From NCBI GenBank assembly GCA_022839785.1, contig JALHJW010000004.1:62001-126000 (forward strand): DNA of 64,000 nt, written 5' to 3'. This DNA comes from Desulfovibrio sp. (GTDB lineage Bacteria; Desulfobacterota; Desulfovibrionia; Desulfovibrionales; Desulfovibrionaceae). The notes beneath the pieces were generated by a model. It did not search any database, was not told where the DNA came from, and saw only the letters and a program-made list of their open reading frames with translations. A program made the position numbers and the translations under genes. Positions 23,667 through 32,600 of this stretch are shown here, one piece after another (the first letter of the stretch is position 1; every line of letters begins with the position of its first letter).

Positions 23667-26311
23667 TGTTCCTTCTCCAGAATGGCTTTCCATTCGTAGA
23701 TGCGTTGCAGGGCCTCCATGGGGGAGAGCGCATCGGGGCTGAGCGCGCGCACGGCCTCCAGGACCGGATGGGGCCGCTCCTCCTTGCCGCTGTCCCGCGG
23801 GGCCGGGACCATGCCGGGCAGCAGGCTCTGGCGGACGGATGCGTAGGAGGGCCGCTCGCCCACCCCTTCGCGCTTGGACTCCAGCTCGCCCAGGATTTCC
23901 CTGGCCCGCTGCACCACGTTTTGCGGCACTCCGGCGAGTTTTGCAACCTCCACGCCGTAGCTTTTGTCCGAGGGGCCGGGCACCAGGCGGCGCAGGAAGA
24001 CGATGTCTCCCTTGAATTCCTTGACCGCGATGGTGAAGTTGCGCAAGCCCTCGATCCGCCCTTCCAGGCTCGTCAACTCGTGGTAGTGGGTGGCGAACAG
24101 GGTGCGGATGCCGCCGCCCGCGCGCCGCGCCAGCTCCTCCACCACGGCCCAGGCCAGGGCCATGCCGTCGAAGGTGCCGGTGCCGCGGCCGATCTCGTCC
24201 AGGATGACCAGGCTGCGCCGCGTGGCCTGGCGCAGGATGCGCGCCGTCTCGGTCATCTCGACCATGAAGGTGCTCTGTCCCTGGGCCAGGTTGTCCGAGG
24301 CCCCGACCCGGGAGAAGACGCGGTCCACGAGGCCGATCTCGGCCTCGGCCGCAGGCACGAAGGAGCCGATCTGGGCCATGATGACGATGATGGCCGCCTG
24401 CCTGAGCACCGTGGATTTGCCCGCCATGTTCGGGCCGGTGATGAGCAGCAGCCGCGCGTTCTCGTCCATGGCGAGGTCGTTGGGCACGAAGGCGGCGTGG
24501 CCCTGCGCCGCCTCCACCACGGGATGGCGTCCGGCGCGGATGCGCAGCCGCAGGTCGCGGTCCAGGGTCGGCCGGCGCCAGTCGTTTTGCGCCGCGGCCT
24601 CGGCCAGGGACTGCCAGCAGTCGATGCGGGCCAGCCGCCCGGCCATGTCCATGAAGCGCGGCCTGGCCTGGGAAAGGGCGTCGCGCAGTTCCAGGAACAG
24701 GCGGTGCTCCAGTTCCTTGCGCCGCTCCGAGGCGTGCAGGAGCTTGTCCTCCAGCCCCTTCAGCTCCTCGCTGACGTAGCGTTCGGCGTTCACCAGGGTC
24801 TGGCGGCGCTCGAAATGGGCGGGCGGCTCCTGACCGGCGGCGCGCGACAGTTCGAAATAGTAGCCGAAGACCTTGTTGAAGCCGAGCTTGAGCCTGGGCA
24901 GATTCGAGCGCGTCCGCTCCATCTCCAGAAGCTCCTGCAGGCGGGCCTCGCCGTGCTCGGTAAGCTCCATCAGGTCGTCCAGCTCCGGCCGCCAGCCCGG
25001 GCGGAACAGGCCGCCCTCGGTGATCAGCGGCGACGGGCTGTCGGCCAGGCTGCGGGTCAGCATCTCGCGCACGTCGTCGAGGCCGTCCCATTGCGCCAGA
25101 ACCTGCGTCAAGGCCTCGGGAGGCGTGTTCGCCTCCTCCGTCGCGGCGGCGAGACAGTCGTGCAGTCCGGGCGCGGCGGCCAGGCTGCCGCGCAGGGCGG
25201 TGAAATCCTTGGGCGAGGCGCGGCCCAGGAAGATGCGCGTGGACAGGCGCTCCAGGTCGTAGACCTGTTTGAGCAGGGCGCGCACGTTTTCGCGCAGCTC
25301 CGGGCGCTCCACCAGGAAGGCGACCGCGTCCAGGGTGCGCTCCACGGGCAGGGCCTCGCGCCAGGGCTGGCGCAGACGAAGCTCCAGCAGGCGGCCGCCC
25401 ATGGGCGTCATGGTGCGGTCCAGCACGGCGCGCAGGGTGCCGCGGCCGGTGCGTCCGTCCAGGGTGCGGAAGATCTCCAGGTTGCGCTCGGTGATCTCGT
25501 CCAGGATCAGGTGGCGGCCCAGGTTCAGCGGCTGGAACTGGCCGAGGTGGCGCATCTCCTGGCGCTGGGTCTGGGCCAGATAGCAGAGCAGCGCGCCGCA
25601 GGCCCGGGTCAGTTCGTGCTTGTCGTGCAGGTCCAGCGCCCTGAGGTCGGCCACGCCCTGGGCCGTGCACAGACGGTCGCGCGCCGCCCGGGCGTCGAAG
25701 AAGAGGTCCGGAACCGGGGTCACGCGGCCGCGCAGGTCGGCGAACGGCTGCGGCGGCTTGATCCCGGCCGGGAGCAGGATCTCGCGCGGATCGATCTTCG
25801 CCAGCCATTGCCACAGGCCGGGCTCGCTCTTGGCCTCGAAGCCGGTCCACTCCCCGGTGGAGACGTCGATCCAGGCCAGGCCGCCCTCGCCGCGCGCCGG
25901 ATCGAAGACCAGGGCCGCGAGATAGTTGTGGGTCTTCGCGGACAGCCCGTTCTCCTCGACCAGGGTGCCCGGCGTGAGCACGCGCGTGACCTCGCGTTTG
26001 ACCAGCCCCTTGGCCTGCCTGGGGTCCTCCACCTGGTCGCAGATGGCGACCTTGTAGCTTTTTTCCAGAAGCTGCCCGAGGTAGGCCTCCACGGCGTGGT
26101 GCGGCACGCCGCACATGGGCACGGGCGTCTCGTCCCTGGGGTTGCGGCAGGTCAGGGCGATCTGCAGCTCCCGGGCCGCGACCTCCGCGTCCTCGAAGAA
26201 GAGTTCGTAGAAGTCGCCCATGCGGAAGAACAGCAGGGCGTCCGGGTGTTCCTCCTTGATCCGGAGGTACTGCTCGAACATGGGCGTGATGCGGCCCGGC
26301 ACGGGAGGCAT
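23663..26311 (-). CDS. mutS: DNA mismatch repair protein MutS
   Basis: Recognises mismatches and small loops and recruits MutL. Full length at 882 residues. The mismatch-binding motif GDFYELF is near residue 33, the connector and clamp domains follow, and the ABC-type ATPase holds Walker A GPNMAGKST (about 625), Walker B LVILDEIGRGT and the ATHYHEL switch. The C-terminus ends in a coiled dimer segment (LSPMEALQRIYEWKAILEKE). Start ATG 26311; a second Met ten codons in (MFEQYLRIKEEHPD) is also possible. It lies between lapB and the lipoprotein gene, in the same direction. Confidence 0.97.
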   Translation of the reverse strand: MPPVPGRITPMFEQYLRIKEEHPDALLFFRMGDFYELFFEDAEVAARELQIALTCRNPRDETPVPMCGVPHHAVEAYLGQLLEKSYKVAICDQVEDPRQAKGLVKREVTRVLTPGTLVEENGLSAKTHNYLAALVFDPARGEGGLAWIDVSTGEWTGFEAKSEPGLWQWLAKIDPREILLPAGIKPPQPFADLRGRVTPVPDLFFDARAARDRLCTAQGVADLRALDLHDKHELTRACGALLCYLAQTQRQEMRHLGQFQPLNLGRHLILDEITERNLEIFRTLDGRTGRGTLRAVLDRTMTPMGGRLLELRLRQPWREALPVERTLDAVAFLVERPELRENVRALLKQVYDLERLSTRIFLGRASPKDFTALRGSLAAAPGLHDCLAAATEEANTPPEALTQVLAQWDGLDDVREMLTRSLADSPSPLITEGGLFRPGWRPELDDLMELTEHGEARLQELLEMERTRSNLPRLKLGFNKVFGYYFELSRAAGQEPPAHFERRQTLVNAERYVSEELKGLEDKLLHASERRKELEHRLFLELRDALSQARPRFMDMAGRLARIDCWQSLAEAAAQNDWRRPTLDRDLRLRIRAGRHPVVEAAQGHAAFVPNDLAMDENARLLLITGPNMAGKSTVLRQAAIIVIMAQIGSFVPAAEAEIGLVDRVFSRVGASDNLAQGQSTFMVEMTETARILRQATRRSLVILDEIGRGTGTFDGMALAWAVVEELARRAGGGIRTLFATHYHELTSLEGRIEGLRNFTIAVKEFKGDIVFLRRLVPGPSDKSYGVEVAKLAGVPQNVVQRAREILGELESKREGVGERPSYASVRQSLLPGMVPAPRDSGKEERPHPVLEAVRALSPDALSPMEALQRIYEWKAILEKEQ

Positions 26312-26348
26312 CGTTCGTATTCCCTCAATAATTCCGAAGTTTTTCTGT

Positions 26349-27473
26349 TTATTCCGTGAGATGCATGCGGTAGCCGATGGAATGCCAGCTCTGGCAGCGG
26401 GGGCAGATGTAGAAGGCGCGGTCGCGTTTCAGGCCGCAGACGCGGCACAAAAAGCGTTTCACCTCGCGCGCCCTGGCCACGAAGTAGTCGAGCTGGGCCG
26501 CCAGGGTGGGGGAGAGGGACTCCGCGCCTACGGACCGGGCCAGCATCTCCAGCCGCGCGGGCCAGAAGTCGGCGTTCAGGAGCAGGCTGCGCTCGAACCA
26601 GACCGTGGCCCCCTCGGCGTCGCCCAGGGCCTGTCGCAGGAGGCCGCCGTAGTACTGCAGGAGCACGTCCGGCTCGTGGGCCTCCAGGGGGGAAAGCAGG
26701 CGGCCGGCCAGTTCCTCGCGTTCCGCGTCCGTCACGCTGTCGGCGAAGCCGCTCTTGAGGGAGTCGAGCATCAGGTCCAGGACCAGGAAGCGCAGATCCG
26801 GCTGCACCTTCCGCAGCGCCGCGGCCACGCGCTCCTCGGCCCCCGGGGGAAAACCCGCCTGCAGGTCGCGGATGACCGTTTCGACCCAGGCTTCGGGCGA
26901 CCCGGGGTGGACGTCCAGGGCCTTGGCCAGCAGACGACGTCCGGTCCTTGCGTCGTCCCTGGACAGCGAATCCACGGCCTGGCGCACGAGGTAGTGGGCC
27001 TGGGCTGGGGCGTGGCCGAGCCTGGCGTAGAGATCGGCGGCCACCTCGTACTCCCCGGTCTCGGCCGCCAGCCGGGCCAGCTCGGCCAGGATGGGCGGCT
27101 GATTTCCGGCCAGTTCGCGGGCCTTTTCCAGGGCGTTCAGGGCGCGGTCCATGAACCCGGCCCGCTTGAAGTCACGGCCGAGTTCGAAAAAGACCTTGGC
27201 CGTGATGTCCGCGGGCAGGTCCCTGCGCTCGATGAGCCCCGTGCGGATGCTGACAGCGCGTTCCGTCTCGCCCTGGGCGCGGTAGAGGTTGCCTAGGGCG
27301 AGATAGAGTTCGATGGCGTCGGGATTGGCCTTGACCGCCCGGCTCAACTCGCCGATGGCGGCCAGCGTGTCGCGCGACGGCGGAGCGTAGCCCTCGTCGT
27401 CCGAGAACAGCCCCGGGCCGTCGCCGTCGTGCGCGTCGCCGAAGACGTCTTTCAGCCACAGCCAGGTGGACAT
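26349..27473 (-). CDS. lapB: LapB/YciM, tetratricopeptide regulator of lipopolysaccharide synthesis
   Basis: In E. coli, LapB links FtsH to LpxC and thereby limits LPS synthesis. The 374 residues contain about six TPR units (ELYLALGNLYRAQGETERAV, AKVFFELGRDFKRAGFMDRA, and further copies) and a C-terminal rubredoxin-like zinc ribbon: CRVCGLK and CPRCQSWHS (about 349-370), as in LapB. The expected N-terminal membrane helix is short or absent (MSTWLWLKDVFGDA), a difference from E. coli. LapA is encoded 14 bp upstream, as in the enterobacterial lapAB pair. Confidence 0.9.
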   Translation of the reverse strand: MSTWLWLKDVFGDAHDGDGPGLFSDDEGYAPPSRDTLAAIGELSRAVKANPDAIELYLALGNLYRAQGETERAVSIRTGLIERRDLPADITAKVFFELGRDFKRAGFMDRALNALEKARELAGNQPPILAELARLAAETGEYEVAADLYARLGHAPAQAHYLVRQAVDSLSRDDARTGRRLLAKALDVHPGSPEAWVETVIRDLQAGFPPGAEERVAAALRKVQPDLRFLVLDLMLDSLKSGFADSVTDAEREELAGRLLSPLEAHEPDVLLQYYGGLLRQALGDAEGATVWFERSLLLNADFWPARLEMLARSVGAESLSPTLAAQLDYFVARAREVKRFLCRVCGLKRDRAFYICPRCQSWHSIGYRMHLTE

Positions 27474-27487
27474 GGCGCGGCCTCCGG

Positions 27488-27865
27488 TCAGGAGGCGGAG
27501 TCCCCGTCTTTGGCGGGCTCCGCATCGGAGGAGGAGAAGGCCGAGTAGGACGGCGCGGCGGCCGGAGCCTCGGCGCGCAGCTTGGCGACCTCGTCCTCCA
27601 GCTTCCTGACCTTGGAGTTGGCCGAGGCGAGCTGGCCGGAGAGCCGCAGCTTCTCCACGAAGAAGTAGAGCGTGGAGAGGAGGGCGCCCAGGAAGAAGGA
27701 GAGCAGGATGACGAGATAGATGGGCATGGCCACGGAGGTCCAGCGGTAGTCCATGATTTCCAGCTGCAGTTGCAGGGTCTGGGAGAAGATGGGCGTGTTC
27801 TGGACGAAGAAGATCATGGAGACGACGAAGGCCACGACGAGGATGAGCACCTTGATGTAGCGCAT
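27488..27865 (-). CDS. lapA: LapA (DUF1049) membrane protein
   Basis: A 125-residue inner-membrane protein with two helices (about 4-22 and 47-70), the pattern FVQNTPIF after the first helix typical of DUF1049/LapA, and a cytoplasmic coiled coil (72-100) followed by a Ser/Ala/Asp-rich tail. LapA partners LapB, encoded 14 bp downstream; together they tune LPS levels. The HIT gene ends 15 bp upstream, so the three genes are probably one transcript. Confidence 0.9.
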   Translation of the reverse strand: MRYIKVLILVVAFVVSMIFFVQNTPIFSQTLQLQLEIMDYRWTSVAMPIYLVILLSFFLGALLSTLYFFVEKLRLSGQLASANSKVRKLEDEVAKLRAEAPAAAPSYSAFSSSDAEPAKDGDSAS

Positions 27866-27880
27866 GGGGGCTCCTTTGCT

Positions 27881-28366
27881 CTACGGCCCGAAAAGGGGCC
27901 TGAGGCGGGTGTAGGTTGAGCTGAGATGCTCGGGAATGACGTGGGTTTCCCCGAACACGGCCATGAATGAGTTATCCCCGTTCCAGCGGGGGACGATCTG
28001 GAAGTGGAGGTGGGCGGCGATGCCCGCGCCCGCGGCCTCGCCCAGGTTCAGCCCGGCGTTCACGCCGTGCGGCCGGAAGGCCTGCTTGAGCACGCCCACG
28101 GACTGCCGCACCAGTCCCATGATCTCCGTGCTCTCGGCCTCGGTGAGGTCGGTGATGCAGGAGACGTGGCGGAAGGGGGCGACCATGAGGTGCCCGTTGT
28201 TGTAGGGAAATTTGTTCATGATCACGTAGGCGAGGCCGCCCCTGTGCAGGATCAGGCGCTCCTCGTCCTCCTCGGGGGCGGGAGGGACGCAGAAGACGCA
28301 GGCGTCCGGCTTGGGGCCGAGGATGTAGTCGAGCCGCCAGGGGGCCCAGAGAACCTGCCTGCTCAT
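27881..28366 (-). CDS. HIT-family nucleotide hydrolase/phosphorylase
   Basis: A 161-residue histidine-triad protein. The N-terminus LWAPWRLDYI and CVFC, then HLMVAPFRHVSCI, and the triad AHLHFQIVPRW are the family pattern. The triad reads H-x-H-x-Q: the third His is Gln, as in the Ap4A phosphorylase/GalT-type branch, so nucleotidyl transfer or Ap4A cleavage is more likely than Hint-type hydrolysis. The ATG at 28366 has no ribosome site; it overlaps the stop of a 23-codon leader ORF by ATGA. Downstream lapA is 15 bp away. Confidence 0.9.
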   Translation of the reverse strand: MSRQVLWAPWRLDYILGPKPDACVFCVPPAPEEDEERLILHRGGLAYVIMNKFPYNNGHLMVAPFRHVSCITDLTEAESTEIMGLVRQSVGVLKQAFRPHGVNAGLNLGEAAGAGIAAHLHFQIVPRWNGDNSFMAVFGETHVIPEHLSSTYTRLRPLFGP

Positions 28367-28434
28367 GCGTGCGCGGCGCCCTTGTTTCCGTCTGCGCGCC
28401 GGGCGCGGGCAGCGGCGTGGAACTTTCCAACCAT
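28363..28434 (-). CDS. 23-residue leader ORF coupled to the HIT gene
   Basis: ATG at 28434 preceded by GGGAGG four bases upstream, encoding the basic peptide MVGKFHAAARARRADGNK plus five residues, and ending in a TGA that overlaps the HIT start (ATGA). The HIT gene lacks its own Shine-Dalgarno site, so ribosomes finishing this ORF would supply it. I infer a translated leader that sets HIT/lapAB expression; the peptide itself matches nothing I know. Confidence 0.5.
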   Translation of the reverse strand: MVGKFHAAARARRADGNKGAAHA

Positions 28435-28542
28435 GAATCCTCCCGGGGAGATGCAGCGCAGTGCTAGTTACACGCCGGACGCTTCCAGGGCAAGGCCCGG
28501 AAGGCTTCCCGCGCCTCATTTCCGGGCCTGAAGACGCCGCCG

Positions 28543-31278
28543 TCAACCGCCTTCGCGGTGGCGCGGCAAAAAGCCCTCGGGCCTGGACCGCTCCATGATC
28601 TCCTCGGCCAGGCGGCGGGCCAGGGCGAGCTGCTCCTCGCGGCGCTCGGCCTGGCCGTCGATGCGCGCGGCCCGCACGCGGCGCAGTATCTCGCCGTAGG
28701 CCGGGCCGGGTTCGAGGCCGAGGCGGCGGATGTCCTCCCCGCTGATCTCGATGGTCGCGTCCTTCAACCGGGTGAGGTAGAGGGAAATGCCCTTGCGCAC
28801 CTCTTCGCGCGTGCTGCGCGCCATGAGGTAGAGCACGCCCTCCAGGGGCAGGGGGTCGAGGTGGCGGCAGAAATCCGAGAGCGGCCCGCTGCGCGATATC
28901 CAGGAGGCGATGGACTGGAAGGCCTGATGCACGCCCTGTCTGAGCGACAGGAAGTCCCGCTGGTCGCGCTTGGAGAAGTTCAGGCGCTCGGCCAGGCCGC
29001 CCACGTCCGGCTCCTCCATCTCGGCGCAGAGGCAGAGCAGGAAGACCTTCCAGGGCTCGGGCTCCGAGTGCTCCAGATAGAGCAGCCTGTGCCAGTCCAG
29101 AACTTCCCCGATCTTCTCCAGCAGGGCCTTCTTGCGCTGGTTCAGCTCCAGCCCCGGGTGCAGGTTCTGCAGCAGCTTGAACTCCTCCATGCGCAGGATG
29201 CAGGCCATGGCGTTCTTTTCTTCGCAGATTTGCTTGAATTCGTTGAAGATGCGGCTGCCCGTGAGCTTCTGGAAGAACTGCATCTGCACGGCGTTCCTAA
29301 TCAGCCGTTCGGTCTGGCTGCCGATGCGGAAGCCGAAGCGCTGCTCGAAGCGGATGGCGCGCAGGATGCGCGTGGGGTCCTCCACGAAGGAGAGGGAGTG
29401 GAGCACGCGGATGATGCGCTCTTTCAGGTCGCGCTGGGCGTCGAAGAAGTCCACCAGACGGCCGAAGGCCGGGGGATTGAGCCGCACGGCCAGGGCGTTG
29501 ACCGTGAAGTCGCGGCGGAAAAGGTCCATCTTGATGGAGGAGAGCTGCACCGTGGGCAGGGCCGCCGGGTATTCGTAGTATTCCAGGCGGGCCGTGGCCA
29601 CGTCGATGCGGCGTCCGTCCTCAAGGATGACCACGGCGGTCTGGAATTTTTCGTGCTGCTTGACCCGGCCGCCGAATTCCCCGGCCAGACGGCCCGCGAA
29701 GGCGATGCCGTCGCCCTCGACCACGAGGTCCACGTCCAGGTTGGGCCGGGAGAGCAGCAGGTCGCGCACGAAACCGCCCACCACGTAGACTTCCGTGCCG
29801 ATTTCCTGGGCGATTTCACCGGCTTTTGCCAAAAGTTCAAGCACTTCTTTAGGAAGTCGCTCGTGCAGGATGGCCTTGACGCTGCGTTCGCGCTTGCGGT
29901 CGGGCAGCAGGTTTTCCGGGATGCGCGCAGGCTCCTCGATGAGAATGTGGATGAGGTCCGTGCGCGTGAGCACGCCCGTGACTTGGTCCTCCTCCACCAC
30001 GGGCACGAGGCGCTGGCGCTGGGCGAGGATGATCTCCATGGCGCGGTAGAGGTCCGAATCCGGGGTCACATGGGCGATGTCCCGGGCCATGTATTCGCGC
30101 ACCTGGACAAGGCCGAGCCCGTGGGTCACGGCCTTGTCGGCCAGCTCGTGCTCCAGGAGGCCCACCAGCCGTCCGTCCTCGTCGGTCACGGGCACGGCCT
30201 TGAGGCCATAGCGCGACATGATGTCCGCGGCCTCGCGCAGGATCATGTCGCGGCGCACCGTGACCGGCGGCTTGGACATGAAGGACCTGACCAGCATCTG
30301 GGGATTGATCTCGGAATAGAGCAGGGCGAACAGTTCGTCGCGCACCTGGGTGATGGTGCGGTCCTTGATGGTCGCCGAGGCGGCGTACGGATGCCCCCCG
30401 CCGCCCAGGGACTCGCAGATGCGCCCCACGTCCACGTCGGCCGTGCGCGAGCGGGCCACCACGGTGATGCGGTCGTCCATGCGGCCCAGGGCGAAGAGCA
30501 CCCGGATGCTCTCCATTTCCATCATCTTGTGGGCCAGCAGGGCGAAATCCCCGACGTAATGGTCCATGGTGGCCTGGGTGATGACCACGGTGACGCCGTT
30601 GATGTCGTGGGTCTCGGCCAGCTTGAGCAGGGCGTTGAGCACGCGCACCTGCTCCGTGGTCAGGTCCCGGGTGAGCAGGTCCGCAATGACGTTCAGCTCC
30701 ATCCCCTGGGTGAGAAGCCAGGCCGCGGCCTGCATGTCCTCCGGACGGGTGGAGGGGAAGGTGAAGCTGCCCGTGTCCTCGTAGATGCCCAGGCCGATGA
30801 CCGTGGCCTCCTCGGGCAGGAGCGCGATGCCGCGGCGCATGATCTCGTGCGTGATGATGGCCGCGCAGGAGCCCCATTCCCGGTACGCCGTCGTGGCGGC
30901 GGGCAGGTCGTCGGGCGAGTCCGGATGATGGTCGTAGAGTTCGATCTCGATGCCGGGAAGGTCCAGGAACTGCGCCACGTGCGGCAGCCGTCCGCGCTGC
31001 CGCGTGTCCACCACCACCAGCTTCCTCACCCCGGCCGGATCGATCTCCTTGGCCGTCACGAAATTGAAGAGGTACATGGCGCTCTGGATGTAGAAGTTGC
31101 GCAGGTTCTTTTCCTGGGAGCCGGGAAAGACCAGCGCCGCGCCGGGATACAGCTTGGCCGCCGCGATCATGGAAGCCAGACAGTCGAAATCCGCGCCCGT
31201 GTGGCCGGTGATGACGGTTTCCGCCGTGATCAGCCTGGCGGACGCAGAGGCCGGGGAGACGGGAGGGGTCTCGGACAT
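28543..31278 (-). CDS. DHH phosphoesterase - tandem CBS - poly(A) polymerase/CCA-adding fusion
   Basis: A 911-residue, three-part protein. Residues 15-320 are a DHH/DHHA1 phosphoesterase of the NrnA type (DFDC 31-34, VVVDT, DHH 116-118, GIYEDTGSF, GGGGHPYAAS 292-301) that can cleave short oligonucleotides or cyclic dinucleotides. Residues 330-450 are two CBS repeats, usual binders of adenosyl compounds. Residues 480-911 are a class II tRNA nucleotidyltransferase/poly(A) polymerase with VGGFVRDLLL (500-509) and the catalytic DVD (515-517), and RRDFTVNALA. The fusion is known in deltaproteobacteria; whether it adds A or CCA cannot be read from sequence. xerD is upstream in the same direction. 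Confidence 0.93.
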   Translation of the reverse strand: MSETPPVSPASASARLITAETVITGHTGADFDCLASMIAAAKLYPGAALVFPGSQEKNLRNFYIQSAMYLFNFVTAKEIDPAGVRKLVVVDTRQRGRLPHVAQFLDLPGIEIELYDHHPDSPDDLPAATTAYREWGSCAAIITHEIMRRGIALLPEEATVIGLGIYEDTGSFTFPSTRPEDMQAAAWLLTQGMELNVIADLLTRDLTTEQVRVLNALLKLAETHDINGVTVVITQATMDHYVGDFALLAHKMMEMESIRVLFALGRMDDRITVVARSRTADVDVGRICESLGGGGHPYAASATIKDRTITQVRDELFALLYSEINPQMLVRSFMSKPPVTVRRDMILREAADIMSRYGLKAVPVTDEDGRLVGLLEHELADKAVTHGLGLVQVREYMARDIAHVTPDSDLYRAMEIILAQRQRLVPVVEEDQVTGVLTRTDLIHILIEEPARIPENLLPDRKRERSVKAILHERLPKEVLELLAKAGEIAQEIGTEVYVVGGFVRDLLLSRPNLDVDLVVEGDGIAFAGRLAGEFGGRVKQHEKFQTAVVILEDGRRIDVATARLEYYEYPAALPTVQLSSIKMDLFRRDFTVNALAVRLNPPAFGRLVDFFDAQRDLKERIIRVLHSLSFVEDPTRILRAIRFEQRFGFRIGSQTERLIRNAVQMQFFQKLTGSRIFNEFKQICEEKNAMACILRMEEFKLLQNLHPGLELNQRKKALLEKIGEVLDWHRLLYLEHSEPEPWKVFLLCLCAEMEEPDVGGLAERLNFSKRDQRDFLSLRQGVHQAFQSIASWISRSGPLSDFCRHLDPLPLEGVLYLMARSTREEVRKGISLYLTRLKDATIEISGEDIRRLGLEPGPAYGEILRRVRAARIDGQAERREEQLALARRLAEEIMERSRPEGFLPRHREGG

Positions 31279-31300
31279 GGGCGGACTCTAGGGCATTTCG

Positions 31301-31347
31301 ACCGCCATTGAAAGCGTCGGGAAACGCCTCCGGCGCTTTCAATGGCG
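31301..31347. repeat. 15-bp inverted repeat between xerD and the DHH-CBS gene
   Basis: CCGCCATTGAAAGCG (31301-31315) and its exact complement (31333-31347) with a 17-base spacer, 22 bases before the start of the minus-strand fusion gene. No T-run follows on either strand. It may be an mRNA hairpin in the leader of the fusion gene or the xerD terminator. Confidence 0.5.
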
Positions 31348-31446
31348 GCCGGAGGAAACCCGCGGTGTTTTCTGCACAGGACCCCGCCGGAGGCGGCGCG
31401 TGACGCCGGCAACCGAGCGCCAGGCGCGACCGCGAGGCGGGGCAAG

Positions 31447-31495
31447 AAGTTTGACGGGAAGAGGGGACAAGGGCCGGGGAAGGGAGGACCCCCTC
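31447..31495. repeat. Purine-rich intergenic element
   Basis: AAGTTTGACGGGAAGAGGGG followed by a GGGGAAGGGAGG core and CCCC. It shares AAGTTT...GGGAAGRG and the GGGGAAGGGAGG core with sequences at 5512-5525, 5698-5720 and 43687-43730, all at gene ends. Copies are degenerate; the family is defined only within this window. Confidence 0.35.
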
Positions 31496-31496
31496 G

Positions 31497-32429
31497 CTAT
31501 CCCCTCGGGTGGTATTTGGCGTGGGCGGCGCGGAGGCGGCCGGACTGGACGTGGGTGTAGATTTCGGTGGCGCTGATGTCGGCGTGGCCGAGGAGCATCT
31601 GCACGCTGCGCAGGTCCGCGCCGCCTTCCAGGAGGTGGGTGGCGAAGCTGTGCCGCAGGGTGTGGGGCGATATTTCGCGCCGGATGCCCGCCTCGGCGGC
31701 GTAGCGCTTGATCATCTTCCATACGCCCTGGCGGGTGAGGCTGCAGCCGGAGCGGTTGAGGAAGACCTCCTCGTCGCGCGGGGCGAACAGGCCGCGCCAG
31801 GAGGCGAGCCAGGCGGAGAGGAAGCCCTGGGCCGTGGCGTGGATGGGCACCAGGCGTTCCTTGGCGCCCTTGCCGAAGATGCGCAGGATGCCCGCCTGGG
31901 CGTCGTAGTCCAGGGGCCGGAGGCTGATCAGTTCGGAGACGCGCAGCCCGGCCGCGTAGAGCAACTCCAGCATGGTCCGGTCGCGGAAGCCGAGGCGGTC
32001 GGAGAGGTCGGGCAGGGCGAGCATGCGCTCCACCTCCTCGCGCGTCAGGAATTCCGGCAGTTGGCGGGGAAGTTTGGGGTTTTCGAGCAGTTCCGCAGGG
32101 TTGGAGGGCAGAAGCTTCTCCTCCACGGCCCAGGCGAAGAAGCCGCGCAGGGCGGAGAGGTGGCGCGAGATGGAGCGGCTCTTCATCTCCCGGCCGCGCA
32201 ACGAGACGAGATAGAGGAAGAGGGCGTCCTGTCCGGCGTCTTCCAGGCGCAGGCTGCTTTCGGAGAGGAAGTGCAGGAAGTCGGCGAGGTCCGCGCCGTA
32301 GGCGGCCAGGCTGTTTTCGGCCAGCCCCTTTTCCACGGTCAGGCGCTGCAAGTAGCTGTCCACCCAGGGATGATGGGGCAGGGGGGCGGGGGAGGAGGCC
32401 TGACGGCCGTTCTTTTTTCCGTTGTGCAT
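31497..32429 (-). CDS. xerD: Tyrosine recombinase XerC/XerD
   Basis: Site-specific recombinase that resolves chromosome dimers at dif with FtsK. The 310 residues have the SAM-like N-terminal domain and a catalytic domain with Arg163 (AAGLRVSEL), the Lys in GKGAKERLVP, HTLRHSFATHLLE, LGHADISATEIYTHV and nucleophile Tyr291. ISATEIYTHV and an N-terminal extension are typical of XerD, but XerC or a single-recombinase XerH-like role cannot be excluded. The basic N-terminus MHNGKKNGRQ is unusual and the start may be downstream. FtsK, its activator, is encoded at 2.9 kb. Confidence 0.9.
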   Translation of the reverse strand: MHNGKKNGRQASSPAPLPHHPWVDSYLQRLTVEKGLAENSLAAYGADLADFLHFLSESSLRLEDAGQDALFLYLVSLRGREMKSRSISRHLSALRGFFAWAVEEKLLPSNPAELLENPKLPRQLPEFLTREEVERMLALPDLSDRLGFRDRTMLELLYAAGLRVSELISLRPLDYDAQAGILRIFGKGAKERLVPIHATAQGFLSAWLASWRGLFAPRDEEVFLNRSGCSLTRQGVWKMIKRYAAEAGIRREISPHTLRHSFATHLLEGGADLRSVQMLLGHADISATEIYTHVQSGRLRAAHAKYHPRG

Positions 32430-32600
32430 GGCGTGCGCGCCGATCGTGAGGCTGCTGTATCCCTCGACGGCGGCGCAGGCAAGCCCCTTCGGGCGGCGAA
32501 ATGCGGTCCGGGGAGTTTGACAGGGGGCGGCCCGGCAATTTACATCGGCCGTTCAAATTTCGCGCATGGTACGCCGCGCGCCACAAGGAGACTTCCGACA

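Noticed and set aside
28558..31311. Plus-strand frame of 917 codons opposite the DHH-CBS gene
   Set aside because: The minus-strand protein has three intact domains; the plus frame is a shadow.
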